Assembly (NCBI GenBank): GCA_041390685.1
Contig: JAWKPL010000001.1
Coordinates: forward strand, 1,860,001-1,924,000
Origin: JAIBBD01 sp041390685
GTDB lineage: Bacteria > Chloroflexota > Dehalococcoidia > UBA2979
Direction of reading: 5' to 3'
Length of the DNA: 64,000 bases
Below, in pieces: positions 41,360 through 51,206 of this stretch. Position 1 is the stretch's first letter. Every line of letters begins with the position of its first letter. The notes under the pieces were generated by a model. That model was not told where the DNA came from, ran no database searches, and saw nothing but the letters and a program-made list of their open reading frames with translations. The position numbers and the translations under genes are program-made.

Positions 41360-42046
41360 ATGTTCCTGCTGCTGCGGGACCTCTTCGAGCGATTCGGCGT
41401 GCCGATCGTGTTCCTCGCGGCGCTGTCAGAGGCGACGGTTGGCGTCGGGCTCGTCGTGCCCGGGGTGCTGCTGATCTTCGTCGCTGGCGTGTACGCGGAA
41501 GACACCGGGTCATCGCTCACGGTGATGCTCGCGGTCGCCACGGCGGGGACGATCATCGGCGACACGGTCTCGTACATCCTCGGACGGTGGGGCGGGCGGC
41601 GGCTCGAGGGCACGCGCTTTGGGAGCGCGCTGCGCATGGGCGAAGTGCTGGTGAGCGGTCAGGCGCGGTGGTTCATACCGCTGTATCACTTCAACAGCGT
41701 GACGAGGACCATCGGGCCGTTCGGCGCGGGGGCGCTGCGGATGCCGCTGCGCGTCTGGTTGCCGCTCGACTATCTTGGAGCGGCGCTCGCGAACGCGGTG
41801 TGGATGGGGGCGGGGGCGATCCTCGGGCGGGCGGTCCTCAACGAGGACGGGACGTTGAACGAGCATCCAGCGCTGCGCCTGGGGCTGGTCGCGGCGGCGC
41901 TGCTGTGGGTGGTGGTCATCCAGCGCGAGATCAACAAGCAGCGGGAGCGACGCCGGCTGGAGTTGGAGGCGCAGAGCGACCGCCTGCGTTTGTTGACCTC
42001 GTCTCCAGCGGCGGGCAGCGGGGCAGAGGGCGAGGGAGAAGGGTAG
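41360..42046 (+). CDS. DedA-family membrane protein
   Basis: A 228-residue DedA/SNARE-associated (VTT) family protein. Evidence: ALSEATVGVGLVVPGVLLIFVAGVYAED, the GDTVSYILGRWGG motif after helix 3, and FNSVTRTIGPFGAGALRMPLRVWLPLDYLGAALANAVWMG, matching the family's R-x3-P-x-x-A/G-G region. These act in lipid flipping and membrane homeostasis. The N-terminus is uncertain: open frame with hydrophobic residues (VIDIITAPFDLFNWL) reaches back to CTG 41300, which has GCGGGGA upstream, so the true protein may be 20 residues longer. Confidence 0.82.
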   Translation: MFLLLRDLFERFGVPIVFLAALSEATVGVGLVVPGVLLIFVAGVYAEDTGSSLTVMLAVATAGTIIGDTVSYILGRWGGRRLEGTRFGSALRMGEVLVSGQARWFIPLYHFNSVTRTIGPFGAGALRMPLRVWLPLDYLGAALANAVWMGAGAILGRAVLNEDGTLNEHPALRLGLVAAALLWVVVIQREINKQRERRRLELEAQSDRLRLLTSSPAAGSGAEGEGEG

Positions 42047-42073
42047 GCCGGCCCGGTGCGCTGCGCGAGTGAG

Positions 42074-42120
42074 ACGAACCGAAGGAGGGAGGCCGTCAGG
42101 GCCTCCCTCCTTCGGTTCGT
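42074..42120. terminator. Perfect 21-bp inverted repeat between convergent dedA-like gene and ftsH
   Basis: Left arm 42074-42094 and right arm 42100-42120 are exact reverse complements (core GAAGGAGGGAGGCC / GGCCTCCCTCCTTC), with loop GTCAG. The stem is the longest GC hairpin in the window and lies between the ends of two convergent genes, so it can stop both transcripts. No U-tract. Confidence 0.75.
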
Positions 42121-42139
42121 CCGTGCGTAGTGGTGCTGG

Positions 42140-44116
<1,977 letters not shown>

Positions 44117-44242
44117 CGAATCAGCGGTTCCGTTCTCGACAATCGACAGGCGTGGGCACGCGGTCGTGCCACCCAGTGTATCACCGGGTTCGCGCACCCT
44201 CGCGGGGCGGTCTTCGAGCGGCGGGCACCAGCTACGCGGGGC

Positions 44243-44446
44243 TCAGTCCTCGTCGTCGTCCTCGAGGTCGAGGTAGAGGCTGCCCTGCTGGCCCCAGTGT
44301 TCGACGGAGTATTCATTGATGAGGACGAAGGTGTCCTCAGGGCGCGCCTGAGCGATGTTGCAGACGGCGTCGGTAATCACGCGCGTGAGCTCGCGCTTCT
44401 GCGCGAGCGAGCGGCCGGCGAGCATCTCGATGCGGACGATGGGCAC
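44243..44446 (-). CDS. 4-Oxalocrotonate tautomerase-family protein
   Basis: A 67-residue tautomerase-fold protein. After Met removal the N-terminus is Pro1 (VPIVRIEMLAGRS), the catalytic general base of the family, followed by LAQKRELTRVITDAVCNIAQARPEDTFVLINEYSVEHWGQQG, matching the beta-alpha-beta unit. The C-terminus is very acidic (DLEDDDED). It may act as a small promiscuous tautomerase or a dehalogenase. GTG 44446 puts Pro at position 2; AAAGGA lies about 7 nt upstream. The in-frame extension to 44506 would bury Pro1. Confidence 0.83.
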   Translation of the reverse strand: MPIVRIEMLAGRSLAQKRELTRVITDAVCNIAQARPEDTFVLINEYSVEHWGQQGSLYLDLEDDDED

Positions 44447-44569
44447 GGACGGTCCTTTCCTCGTGGCATGCTGGCGTGGCTCGTCCCGGTCGCGGGCGAG
44501 CGTCACGCATCATACGCGCGGGAAACGGATCACTTGCCTGCGCGCTTTCAGCGCGACTAGGATGACGCC

Positions 44570-45193
44570 GTGAGCGGGAAACCTCCAACGTGGCGGGCCG
44601 AGAAGACGTTCTGGCGGGACGGGTTTCCTCGTGTCGCGGGCGTGGACGAGGTCGGGCGCGGGCCCCTCGCGGGGCCGGTCGTCGCCGGGGCGGTGGTGCT
44701 GCCGCAGTCACGAGCGCGGTGGGTGCGGGCGTTGCGCGACTCGAAGCGGTTGACGGCCCCCGCACGCGAAGAACTCGCCGCCGAGATCCGCGGGCGGACA
44801 GACTGGGGCCTCGGGTTTGTGTCGCCGCAGGTAATCGACCAGATCGGGATACTGTGGGCGACGCGGCTGGCAATGAGGCGGGCGGTGCTGGCGCTGCGCG
44901 AGCGCCCCGACGCGCTCATCGTGGACGGCCGTGAGGTGGTCTATTGCGGCATCGAGCAGCGGGCGATCGTGGACGCGGACGAGCTGTGCATCTCCGTCTC
45001 GGCGGCGAGCATCCTCGCGAAGGTGGCGCGTGACGCGCTCATGTGCGCCTACGAGGAGACGTTTCCGGGGTACCGCTTCGTGGAGAACAAGGGGTACGCG
45101 ACGGCGGAACACCGGCGGGCGCTGCGCGACCTTGGGCCCTCGACGGTGCACCGGCTGACGTGGGAGCCGGTGCGGACGGCGATCCGGCAATGA
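44570..45193 (+). CDS. rnhB: Ribonuclease HII
   Basis: A 207-residue RNase HII that removes ribonucleotides and RNA from DNA hybrids. The catalytic Asp/Glu are in VAGVDEVGRGPLAGPVVAGAVVL (Asp, Glu), ALIVDGREV and VSAASILAKVARDALM; the GRG motif that senses the RNA-DNA junction is intact. YRFVENKGYATAEHRRALRDLGPSTVHRL is the usual end. GTG 44570 follows TAGGAT after 6 nt with no Shine-Dalgarno (leaderless type). ATGA overlap with the next gene. Confidence 0.94.
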   Translation: MSGKPPTWRAEKTFWRDGFPRVAGVDEVGRGPLAGPVVAGAVVLPQSRARWVRALRDSKRLTAPAREELAAEIRGRTDWGLGFVSPQVIDQIGILWATRLAMRRAVLALRERPDALIVDGREVVYCGIEQRAIVDADELCISVSAASILAKVARDALMCAYEETFPGYRFVENKGYATAEHRRALRDLGPSTVHRLTWEPVRTAIRQ

Positions 45194-45558
45194 CCACGCC
45201 GCGGCGCCGCATCGGCGACGCGGGGGAGCGGCTGGCCGCGGGCTACCTCGAACGTCACGGGCATCGTGTGATCGACCGCAACGTGCGCCGGCGGGAGGGC
45301 GAGATCGACCTCGTGACGATCGAGGGCGACACGGTCGTCTTCGTCGAGGTGAAGCTGCGCCGCCCGCGCGAGTTCGGGCGGGCGGTGGAGGCGCTGACGG
45401 CCGCGAAGCGGCGGCGGCTGCAGATGCTCGCGGAGGCGTACGCAGCGGAGCACCCGGAGTTGCCGCAGGCGCAGCGCATCGACCTCGTGGCGGTGGAGCT
45501 GGCGGCGGACGGCTCGGTGCGGGAGGTCCGGCACGTGGAGAGCGCCGTCGAGGCGTGA
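45190..45558 (+). CDS. UPF0102/YraN-family predicted endonuclease
   Basis: A 122-residue YraN-family protein: RRRIGDAGERLAAGYLERHGHRVIDRNVRRREGEIDLVTIEGDTVVFVEVKLRR. The PD-(D/E)xK nuclease core (Asp in EIDLV, then ExK in VEVK) is intact. It typically accompanies rnhB, as here with an ATGA overlap, and probably aids DNA repair or recombination, though biochemical proof is limited. The in-frame region before 45190 lies inside rnhB and is not coding in this frame. Confidence 0.9.
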   Translation: MTTPRRRIGDAGERLAAGYLERHGHRVIDRNVRRREGEIDLVTIEGDTVVFVEVKLRRPREFGRAVEALTAAKRRRLQMLAEAYAAEHPELPQAQRIDLVAVELAADGSVREVRHVESAVEA

Positions 45559-45598
45559 CCGTCTGGCGAGCGGCGGGCGTGCGTCCTACACTCGGCGC

Positions 45599-46042
45599 AT
45601 GCCGTTGTATCAATTCGACTGTTCCGGGTGCGGGAAGCAGGTGGAGATCCTGTTCCGGTCCGTCAACACGACCAGGAAGCCGGTGTGCCCGGAGTGCGGG
45701 AGCAAGAAGCTCAAGAAGGTGATGTCGCGCGTGGCGCGCATCAAGTCGACGCGCGAGCGCTTCGAGGACATCGACCACGTACGCGAGGCTGCCGAGCTCA
45801 ACGGGAGCAGCGACCCGGCGGTGTTCGCGCGGTGGGCACGGCGGGTGGGCGCCGAGTATGACGAAGAACTCGGGACGAACTATCGGGAACTGGCGGAGCG
45901 CGCCGAGGCCGGCGAGACCGTTCACGAGCGCGTCGACGCGGACCATACCTTCCGTCACCAGGTGAACCAGCGACTCGCCTCCATGGACATGGCCGGGGAC
46001 GCTCCGGTGGACGCCGGCGGCGAGCACGACCACGTCCACTAG
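45599..46042 (+). CDS. FmdB-type zinc ribbon protein (1)
   Basis: A 147-residue protein with the FmdB/CxxC regulatory zinc ribbon at the N-terminus: PLYQFDCSGCGKQVEILF and VCPECGSKKLKKVMSRVAR (two CxxC). The C-terminal 100 residues are acidic helices ending in a His-rich HDHVH. The function of the family is unknown; the fold binds zinc. TACACT lies 6 nt before ATG with no Shine-Dalgarno (leaderless type). A second FmdB gene follows 32 bp later. Confidence 0.83.
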   Translation: MPLYQFDCSGCGKQVEILFRSVNTTRKPVCPECGSKKLKKVMSRVARIKSTRERFEDIDHVREAAELNGSSDPAVFARWARRVGAEYDEELGTNYRELAERAEAGETVHERVDADHTFRHQVNQRLASMDMAGDAPVDAGGEHDHVH

Positions 46043-46074
46043 GCTCGCGAGCGGGGCAGCGGCAGGGGGCGTCC

Positions 46075-46404
46075 ATGCCGATCTATGAGTACAAGTGCGC
46101 GAAGTGTGAGCACGTCACCTCGGTGTTCGTGCGCTCGGCGAACGCCACGGTGTCGCCGACGTGCGAGTCGTGCGGGGGGAAGAAGCTGGCGCGGCAGATG
46201 TCGCGCGTCGCGCGGCTGCGGACCGCGAAAGACGTGCAGGAAGAGTACAGCCGGCCCGAGGACGCCTACCGCGACCCGCGGCAGATCGGGCAGTGGGTTG
46301 AGCAGCGGTTCGAGCAGTACGGGATGAATCTGCCGAAGGACGCGCGGGAAGCCATCGAAAAGGCACGCGAGGGAGAGATGCCGGGGCCAGTCGACGACGT
46401 CTGA
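46075..46404 (+). CDS. FmdB-type zinc ribbon protein (2)
   Basis: A 109-residue paralogue of the previous protein: MPIYEYKCAKCEHVTSVFV and PTCESCGGKKLARQMSRVARLRTAKD, with both CxxC pairs, then a short helical tail with YRDPRQIGQWVEQRFEQYGM. The tails match partly (WARRVG/ WVEQRF regions), so they are diverged duplicates. GGCAGGGGGC lies before ATG 46075. A weak hairpin GCCGGG-CGCA-CCCGGC follows its stop (46405-46420). Confidence 0.85.
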   Translation: MPIYEYKCAKCEHVTSVFVRSANATVSPTCESCGGKKLARQMSRVARLRTAKDVQEEYSRPEDAYRDPRQIGQWVEQRFEQYGMNLPKDAREAIEKAREGEMPGPVDDV

Positions 46405-46455
46405 GCCGGGCGCACCCGGCGGACGATGGTCGGCGACGCGCCGTCGCCTGTGGCG

Positions 46456-46498
46456 TTGCCTGCCTGCTCGCTGGCTGTTACGGTAACGACACCGTTAC
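46456..46498 (+). promoter_or_regulatory. Promoter with overlapping TetR-like operator
   Basis: -35 TTGCCT (46456-46461), 17 bp, -10 TACGGT (46479-46484). Over the -10 and start site lies GTAACG-ACAC-CGTTAC (46483-46498), a perfect dyad with 6-bp arms, flanked by a further GTTAC at 46477. This layout fits a repressor of the TetR type. It precedes ATG 46518, which has AGGAGG 5 nt upstream. Confidence 0.55.
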
Positions 46499-46517
46499 TG
46501 AGTGCGAGGAGGATGCT

Positions 46518-46937
46518 ATGGCCGCGGCGACGTTCAGCGGATCGGGCACGGCGGACGACCCGTGGGTGCTGAAGACGCCCCCAGGATCCTCTGAGTTCAC
46601 GATGCACCGCGAGCCCGAGGCCGACCCGCCCGCGCTCGTGTGCCAGGTGGGCAAGACGCAGCTGCGCTACCACCTGCGGTGCATCGAGGACCTGCACGGG
46701 TGGCTGCGTGAGCATGGGGACTGGGTGCCCCTCGGGGGGACCGACGAGCAGAAAGACGCGCCCGCGGGGACTGTCGAGGCGTGGGGGCGGGACGCCTCGA
46801 ATCCGGTGGGCGGCTGGTACGGCCTGAAGAAGGGGCTGCGCGGGCGGTTCGGGGTGTACGTGCCGCCGGTGCTCGAGGCCCTCGGGCTGGCCGAGGTGGA
46901 GCACAACGCGCGCAATAATCGCATGCGGGCGCTGTAG
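46518..46937 (+). CDS. Conserved protein of unknown function (DUF6855-like)
   Basis: A 139-residue soluble protein. Distinct blocks are GTADDPWVLKTPPGSSEFTMHRE, ALVCQVGKTQLRYHLRCIEDLHGWLREHGDWVPLGGTDEQK, VEAWGRDASNPVGGWYGLKKGLRGRFGVYVPPVLEALGLAEVEHNARNNRMRAL. I recall close relatives in Actinobacteria and believe they are filed as DUF6855, but I cannot verify this. No catalytic residues are evident. Its promoter carries a strong inverted repeat, so the gene is probably repressed by a regulator encoded elsewhere. Confidence 0.72.
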   Translation: MAAATFSGSGTADDPWVLKTPPGSSEFTMHREPEADPPALVCQVGKTQLRYHLRCIEDLHGWLREHGDWVPLGGTDEQKDAPAGTVEAWGRDASNPVGGWYGLKKGLRGRFGVYVPPVLEALGLAEVEHNARNNRMRAL

Positions 46938-46952
46938 CGTCGGGCGGCTCGG

Positions 46953-48668
46953 CTAGGTCTCGAACGGCGTGTCCGCCTCGGCGGCGTAGCGGAGCGTACG
47001 CACCTCGGCGGTGTGCGCCTCGACCTCCGCGGCGCCGAAGCCGAGGAGCAGCAGCGTGCGGTGGATCATCTCGATGCCGCCCTCGAACTCGGGGACGACC
47101 ACCTCGTGGGCGCCGAGGGAGCGCTGCAGGTCGAGCACGGCGTTACTGTGCGCGCGGCTCACGGTGGTGAGGTTTGATCGGAGTTGGTGGGCGTTCGTGA
47201 TCACGAGCAGAGCCGTGGTGTCGTCCGGGACGCACACGGCGAGCAGCCGAGCGCGCTCGACTCCGGCGGTGGCGAGGACGTCGGCCTGGGCCGCGTCGCC
47301 CCAGACGGCATCGATGCCATGCGCTCGCAACGCACGGACCCGCTCGATGCTCGCGTCGATGACCGCGAACGGGATGCCGAGGCTGCGCAGTGACCGTCCG
47401 GTCAACTCGCCGACGCGCCCGTAACCGGCGATCACGACGTGGTCCTTCAGGTTGGGGGCCATAGCAGGAAGTGAGCCCTGTTGATCCAGACGTCGCCAGA
47501 GGGACGTTCGCTGGAGTTGACGCTCGAGGGGGGCAACTGCACGGAAGGCCAGCGGATTCAGAGCGATCGTCGCCACCGACGTGGCTAGGATCACGTTATA
47601 GGTTGATTGACTCAGCAAGTCCCGGTCGAGGCCCGCCTGGGCGACGATAAACGAGAACTCCCCGACCTGCGCGAGGCCAGCGGCAACGATGAGGCCGGTC
47701 CGGACGGGATAGGGAAAGGCAACCGCAATCAAGAAGGCCGCCACCGACTTCCCCACGAGCACGATCAGAACCACCGTGGCGAGCAGGCCCACATTCTCTC
47801 GTACCTGGCCGGGGTCGAGCAGCATGCCGACCGAGACGAAGAAGAGGACGGCGAACGCTTCACGGAACGGGAGGACGTCGGCCGCGGCCTGGTGGCTCGT
47901 CTCCGTCTCGCTCACGACGACTCCCGCGATGAAGGCGCCGAGTGCGACAGAAAGTCCGAACGCCGTTGCGCTCGTTGCAATCCCCAGCGCCGTCGTGATG
48001 ACCGCGAGGATGAACAGCTCGCGGGAGCCCGTGCGCGCTACCAGAGCCAGCAGGCGCGGGACGAGGCGTGCCCCGACGAGGAGCATCAGGCCGACGAACA
48101 CGGAGGCCTTGAGGATCGCCTCAGATGCGCCGGAAAGGAACTCGTCACCGCCAGCCTCGAGCGAAGGAATCAGGACGAGGAAGAAGACCGTCGCGAGGTC
48201 TTCGACGATCAGCCAGCCGACGGCGACGCGCCCGTGTATCGACTCAAGCCCGCCGCGGTCTTCGAGCGCACGGACGAGCACGACGGTGCTGGCGACGCTG
48301 ATGGACAAGCCGAGGAGGAGGCCCTCTTCCGGCGCAAGGCCGAACGCCGCGGCCGCAGCGATTCCGAGCAGTGTGGCCACGGCGATCTGCACGATGGCAC
48401 CAGGGATAGCGATGCCGCGCACACGGGCGAGGTCTCCGAGATTGAAGTGGAGTCCGACACCGAACATCAGGAAGACCACACCGAGTTCGGCCAGCTGCTG
48501 GAGCGTGGCGAGGTCGGCGGAATAGCCGGGTGTGAACGGACTGATGGCGACGCCTGCGAGCAGGTAGCCGACGATCGTCGGAAAGCCGACCATCCGCGCG
48601 ACGAGACCGCCAGCGAACGCGAGTGCGAGCGCAACCGCGATGTTGGTGATCAGGTGCGGTTCAGGCAT
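46953..48668 (-). CDS. KefB/CPA2-type cation:proton antiporter with RCK domain
   Basis: A 571-residue protein: about twelve helices (residues 1-400) of the CPA2 family, with VARMVGFPTIVGYLLAGVAISPFTPG, QLAELGVVFLMFGVGLHFNLGDL, FLSGASEAILK and FIAGVVVSETETSHQAAADVLPFREAFAVLFFVSVGMLLDP, then a TrkA-N (RCK) domain starting HVVIAGYGRVGELTGRSLRSLG (GxGxxG for NAD) at about 430. It exchanges K+ or Na+ for H+ and is gated by nucleotide. Codon usage is visibly less GC-rich than its neighbours, so it may have been acquired. The start lacks a good Shine-Dalgarno. Confidence 0.9.
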   Translation of the reverse strand: MPEPHLITNIAVALALAFAGGLVARMVGFPTIVGYLLAGVAISPFTPGYSADLATLQQLAELGVVFLMFGVGLHFNLGDLARVRGIAIPGAIVQIAVATLLGIAAAAAFGLAPEEGLLLGLSISVASTVVLVRALEDRGGLESIHGRVAVGWLIVEDLATVFFLVLIPSLEAGGDEFLSGASEAILKASVFVGLMLLVGARLVPRLLALVARTGSRELFILAVITTALGIATSATAFGLSVALGAFIAGVVVSETETSHQAAADVLPFREAFAVLFFVSVGMLLDPGQVRENVGLLATVVLIVLVGKSVAAFLIAVAFPYPVRTGLIVAAGLAQVGEFSFIVAQAGLDRDLLSQSTYNVILATSVATIALNPLAFRAVAPLERQLQRTSLWRRLDQQGSLPAMAPNLKDHVVIAGYGRVGELTGRSLRSLGIPFAVIDASIERVRALRAHGIDAVWGDAAQADVLATAGVERARLLAVCVPDDTTALLVITNAHQLRSNLTTVSRAHSNAVLDLQRSLGAHEVVVPEFEGGIEMIHRTLLLLGFGAAEVEAHTAEVRTLRYAAEADTPFET

Positions 48669-48725
48669 CGCTGTGACTGCGCGGGCAGGCTCGCGGGGTG
48701 ATTGGCACGTAGCGGATGTGGACGG

Positions 48726-48736
48726 CCCCCCCCCCC
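48726..48736. repeat. C(11) homopolymer tract
   Basis: Eleven consecutive C on the plus strand (G on the minus strand), just after the stop codon of the small gene at 48739-48915 and 58 bp before the antiporter start. It is a slippage-prone tract. Confidence 0.7.
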
Positions 48737-48738
48737 GC

Positions 48739-48915
48739 CTACGGGACTGGCGCAGTGGTGACGGCCGCATCCGAGGGCGCGGGAGGAGGCGGTTCGAGGG
48801 CCGGCTCCGGCATTGCGGAGACTGCCGGCGCGTCGAGCTGCTCGCGTGCCGAGAGCACGACGGCGACCGCCGCGCCGATGGCGACACCCAGCCCGAGGAC
48901 GAGCAGTCTGCGCAT
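48739..48915 (-). CDS. Small single-pass membrane protein with Pro-rich tail
   Basis: A 58-residue frame: ATG 48915, MRRLLVLGLGVAIGAAVAVVL as a signal/anchor helix, then SAREQLDAPAVSAMPEP and a Pro/Ala tail ending TTAPVP. GGAGG lies 6 nt before the ATG (GGAGGCTTGT-ATG). It precedes the antiporter gene on the same strand and may be its small partner or a chance gene. No family recognised. Confidence 0.55.
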   Translation of the reverse strand: MRRLLVLGLGVAIGAAVAVVLSAREQLDAPAVSAMPEPALEPPPPAPSDAAVTTAPVP

Positions 48916-49036
48916 ACAAGCCTCCGATCGATGGCGATCGTACCACGGAGGGGTCGGGGGCCCTCCGAGCGGAATTGAGGGCAGAGAAGGCGGGTGCTAC
49001 GCTCGCGGCCCGACCGACCGTCAGCCTGGAGTAGCT

Positions 49037-50389
49037 GTGACCGAGAGTCCCACCCCCATGCCCCCGAGCGCCGACCTGGAGACGATCACCTCGCTGGCCA
49101 AGCGGCGCGGCTTCGCGTTCCCTTCGGCCGAGGTGTACGGCGGCCTGTCGTCGACGTACGACTACGGCCCGCTTGGGGTCGAGATGAAGCGCGCGATTCG
49201 CGAGCTGTGGTGGCGGCGGATGGTGCAGGAGCGCGACGACGTCGTGGGCATCGAGGCGGCGATCATCACGAATCCGGCGGTGTGGCAGGCCTCGGGACAC
49301 GTCGCGGGGTTCACCGACCCGCTCGTCGATTGCCTCGAGTGCCATTCCCGGGTGCGCGCGGACCACATTGAGGACAACACGTGTCCGGTGTGCGGGGCGG
49401 TGGGGCGGTTCACGGAGGAGCGCCAGTTCAACCTTCTGTTTCGGACGTTCATCGGGCCAGTGCAGGAGGAGGCGGCGACCGCATATCTGCGGCCGGAGAC
49501 GGCACAGGGCATGTTCGTGAACTTCGAGAACGTGCAGACCACGACGCGCAAGCGGCTGCCGTTCGGCATCGCGCAGATCGGGAAGTCGTTTCGCAACGAG
49601 ATCACACCGGGGCAGTTCATCTTCCGCACGCGCGAGTTCGAGCAGATGGAGATGGAGTTCTTCTGCCACCCGGAGAGCTCGCTCGAGTGGCACACGTACT
49701 GGAAGCAAGAGCGGATGGCGTGGTATCGCACGCTCGGCATCAAGCCGGAGCGGCTGCGGCTGCGCGACCACGCGACGGAGGAGCTGGCCCACTACTCGCA
49801 GGCGACCTCGGACGTGGAGTACCTGTTTCCGTGGGGGTGGGGCGAGCTCGAGGGCATCGCGCATCGAGGCGACTACGACCTGCGGGCGCATTCGACAGCC
49901 TCGGGGCATGCGCTGACGTACTTCGATCAGGAGCGCAATGAGCACCTGACCCCGCATGTGATCGAGCCGGCCGCGGGCGTGGACCGCGTGCTGTTCACCC
50001 TGCTCGCGGACGCTTACGACGAGGAGACGGACGACCGCGGCGAGAAGCGCGTGGTGCTGCATCTCTCGCCGCTCGTGGCGCCCGTGACGGTGGCAATCCT
50101 GCCGCTGTCGCGCAACGAGCAGCTCACGCCCACGGCGCGCCAGGTGTACGACGTCCTGCGGACACATTTCCGCACGCAGTACGATGACGCACAGTCGATC
50201 GGCCGCCGGTACCGCCGGCAGGATGAGATCGGGACGCCGCTGTGCGTCACGGTAGACTTCGAGACGGTCGAGGACCGGGCGGTGACGATCCGGGAGCGTG
50301 ACTCGATGAGCCAGGTGCGGGTCTCGATCGAGGGGCTACGGACGGCGATCCAGGATCGCCTGGACGCGTTGCGGGCGCCGGCATCATGA
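49037..50389 (+). CDS. glyS: Glycyl-tRNA synthetase (alpha2 type)
   Basis: A 450-residue class II synthetase of the dimeric archaeal/eukaryal-like alpha2 form, not the alpha2-beta2 form. Evidence: SLAKRRGFAFPSAEVYGGLSSTYDYGPLGVEMKRAI, IGKSFRNEITPGQFIFRTREFEQMEMEFF (motif 2), PHVIEPAAGVDRVLFTLL (motif 3), and the C-terminal anticodon-binding domain. Two CxxC-like pairs (CLECHSRVRAD and TCPVCGAVG) form a zinc-ribbon insertion. GTG 49037 is chosen (GGAG 7 nt upstream); ATG 49058 is another option. It overlaps the phosphoesterase by 4 bp. Confidence 0.94.
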   Translation: MTESPTPMPPSADLETITSLAKRRGFAFPSAEVYGGLSSTYDYGPLGVEMKRAIRELWWRRMVQERDDVVGIEAAIITNPAVWQASGHVAGFTDPLVDCLECHSRVRADHIEDNTCPVCGAVGRFTEERQFNLLFRTFIGPVQEEAATAYLRPETAQGMFVNFENVQTTTRKRLPFGIAQIGKSFRNEITPGQFIFRTREFEQMEMEFFCHPESSLEWHTYWKQERMAWYRTLGIKPERLRLRDHATEELAHYSQATSDVEYLFPWGWGELEGIAHRGDYDLRAHSTASGHALTYFDQERNEHLTPHVIEPAAGVDRVLFTLLADAYDEETDDRGEKRVVLHLSPLVAPVTVAILPLSRNEQLTPTARQVYDVLRTHFRTQYDDAQSIGRRYRRQDEIGTPLCVTVDFETVEDRAVTIRERDSMSQVRVSIEGLRTAIQDRLDALRAPAS

Positions 50390-51192
50390 CCGACGCGCGC
50401 CGTCCGTTCCGCCTGCTGCACACCTCGGACGTGCACCTCGGCACGTTCGACTTCGACCGCAGCGGGCGGTGGGACGAGCGGCGCGAGCAGTCCGAAGACC
50501 GCTTTCGGCGCGTGATCGAGGTCGGCATCGCGGAGCGGGTCGATGTCTTCGTCATTGCGGGGGACTTCTTCGACAACGCGCGGGTAAGCGAGGAGACGCT
50601 GCGCTTCGCCGCGGAGCAGATCGCGCGCATGGAGGTGCCGACGGTGATCGTGCCGGGGAACCACGACCACGTGGGGCAGAACTCGGTGTATGACCGCATC
50701 GACCTGACGGCGATCGCGCAGAACCTGACGATCACGCGGTCGGTCGAGGGCGAGACGGTAGCGTTCGACGGACTCGACCTCGAGCTGTGGGCGCGCAGCC
50801 ACCTCGAACATGACCCTGACTTCTCGCCGTTCGTCGACGCGCCGGGGCGCGGGGACGCGCCGTGGCACATTGCGGTGGGGCACGGGCACTACTGGCACCC
50901 GCGCTCCGGGGACCATCCCTCGTTCCACATTCGGGAGGATCATTTCACGAGGCTCGACTACGACTACGTCGCACTCGGGCACTGGGAGCAGCAGACGCGG
51001 ATCGCCGCGCGCGACCTGCTCGCGGCGTACTCCGGCGCGCCGGACGGACATGCGAGCATCCTCGGTGAGAGTGGGCGGGTGCTGGTGGTGGACTTCCGCA
51101 GTGACGCGACGGTCCGGCTGACCTCGCACCCCCTCGACGAGGGCGCACCGATCCTCTCGCACGACGAGATCCCGTTCCTGCAGGGGTCGTAA
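50386..51192 (+). CDS. Metallophosphoesterase, SbcD/YhaO-like
   Basis: A 268-residue calcineurin-like phosphoesterase. Metal motifs in order: LLHTSDVHLGTFDF (D-x-H), IAGDFFDNA (GDxxD), VPGNHDHVG (GNHD), VGHGHYW and ALGHWEQQ (GH near the end). This matches the nuclease/exonuclease branch of the superfamily (SbcD/MRE11-like) but no SbcC-type ATPase lies nearby. Possible roles are nucleic-acid or phosphodiester hydrolysis. The ATG overlaps the glyS stop, so the two are co-translated. Confidence 0.85.
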   Translation: MTDARRPFRLLHTSDVHLGTFDFDRSGRWDERREQSEDRFRRVIEVGIAERVDVFVIAGDFFDNARVSEETLRFAAEQIARMEVPTVIVPGNHDHVGQNSVYDRIDLTAIAQNLTITRSVEGETVAFDGLDLELWARSHLEHDPDFSPFVDAPGRGDAPWHIAVGHGHYWHPRSGDHPSFHIREDHFTRLDYDYVALGHWEQQTRIAARDLLAAYSGAPDGHASILGESGRVLVVDFRSDATVRLTSHPLDEGAPILSHDEIPFLQGS

Positions 51193-51206
51193 CGCCCGCG
51201 ACCTCG

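Noticed and set aside
46405..46420. GCCGGG-CGCA-CCCGGC as a strong terminator
   Set aside because: A 6-bp stem in DNA of this GC content is common by chance; mentioned only with the FmdB gene.
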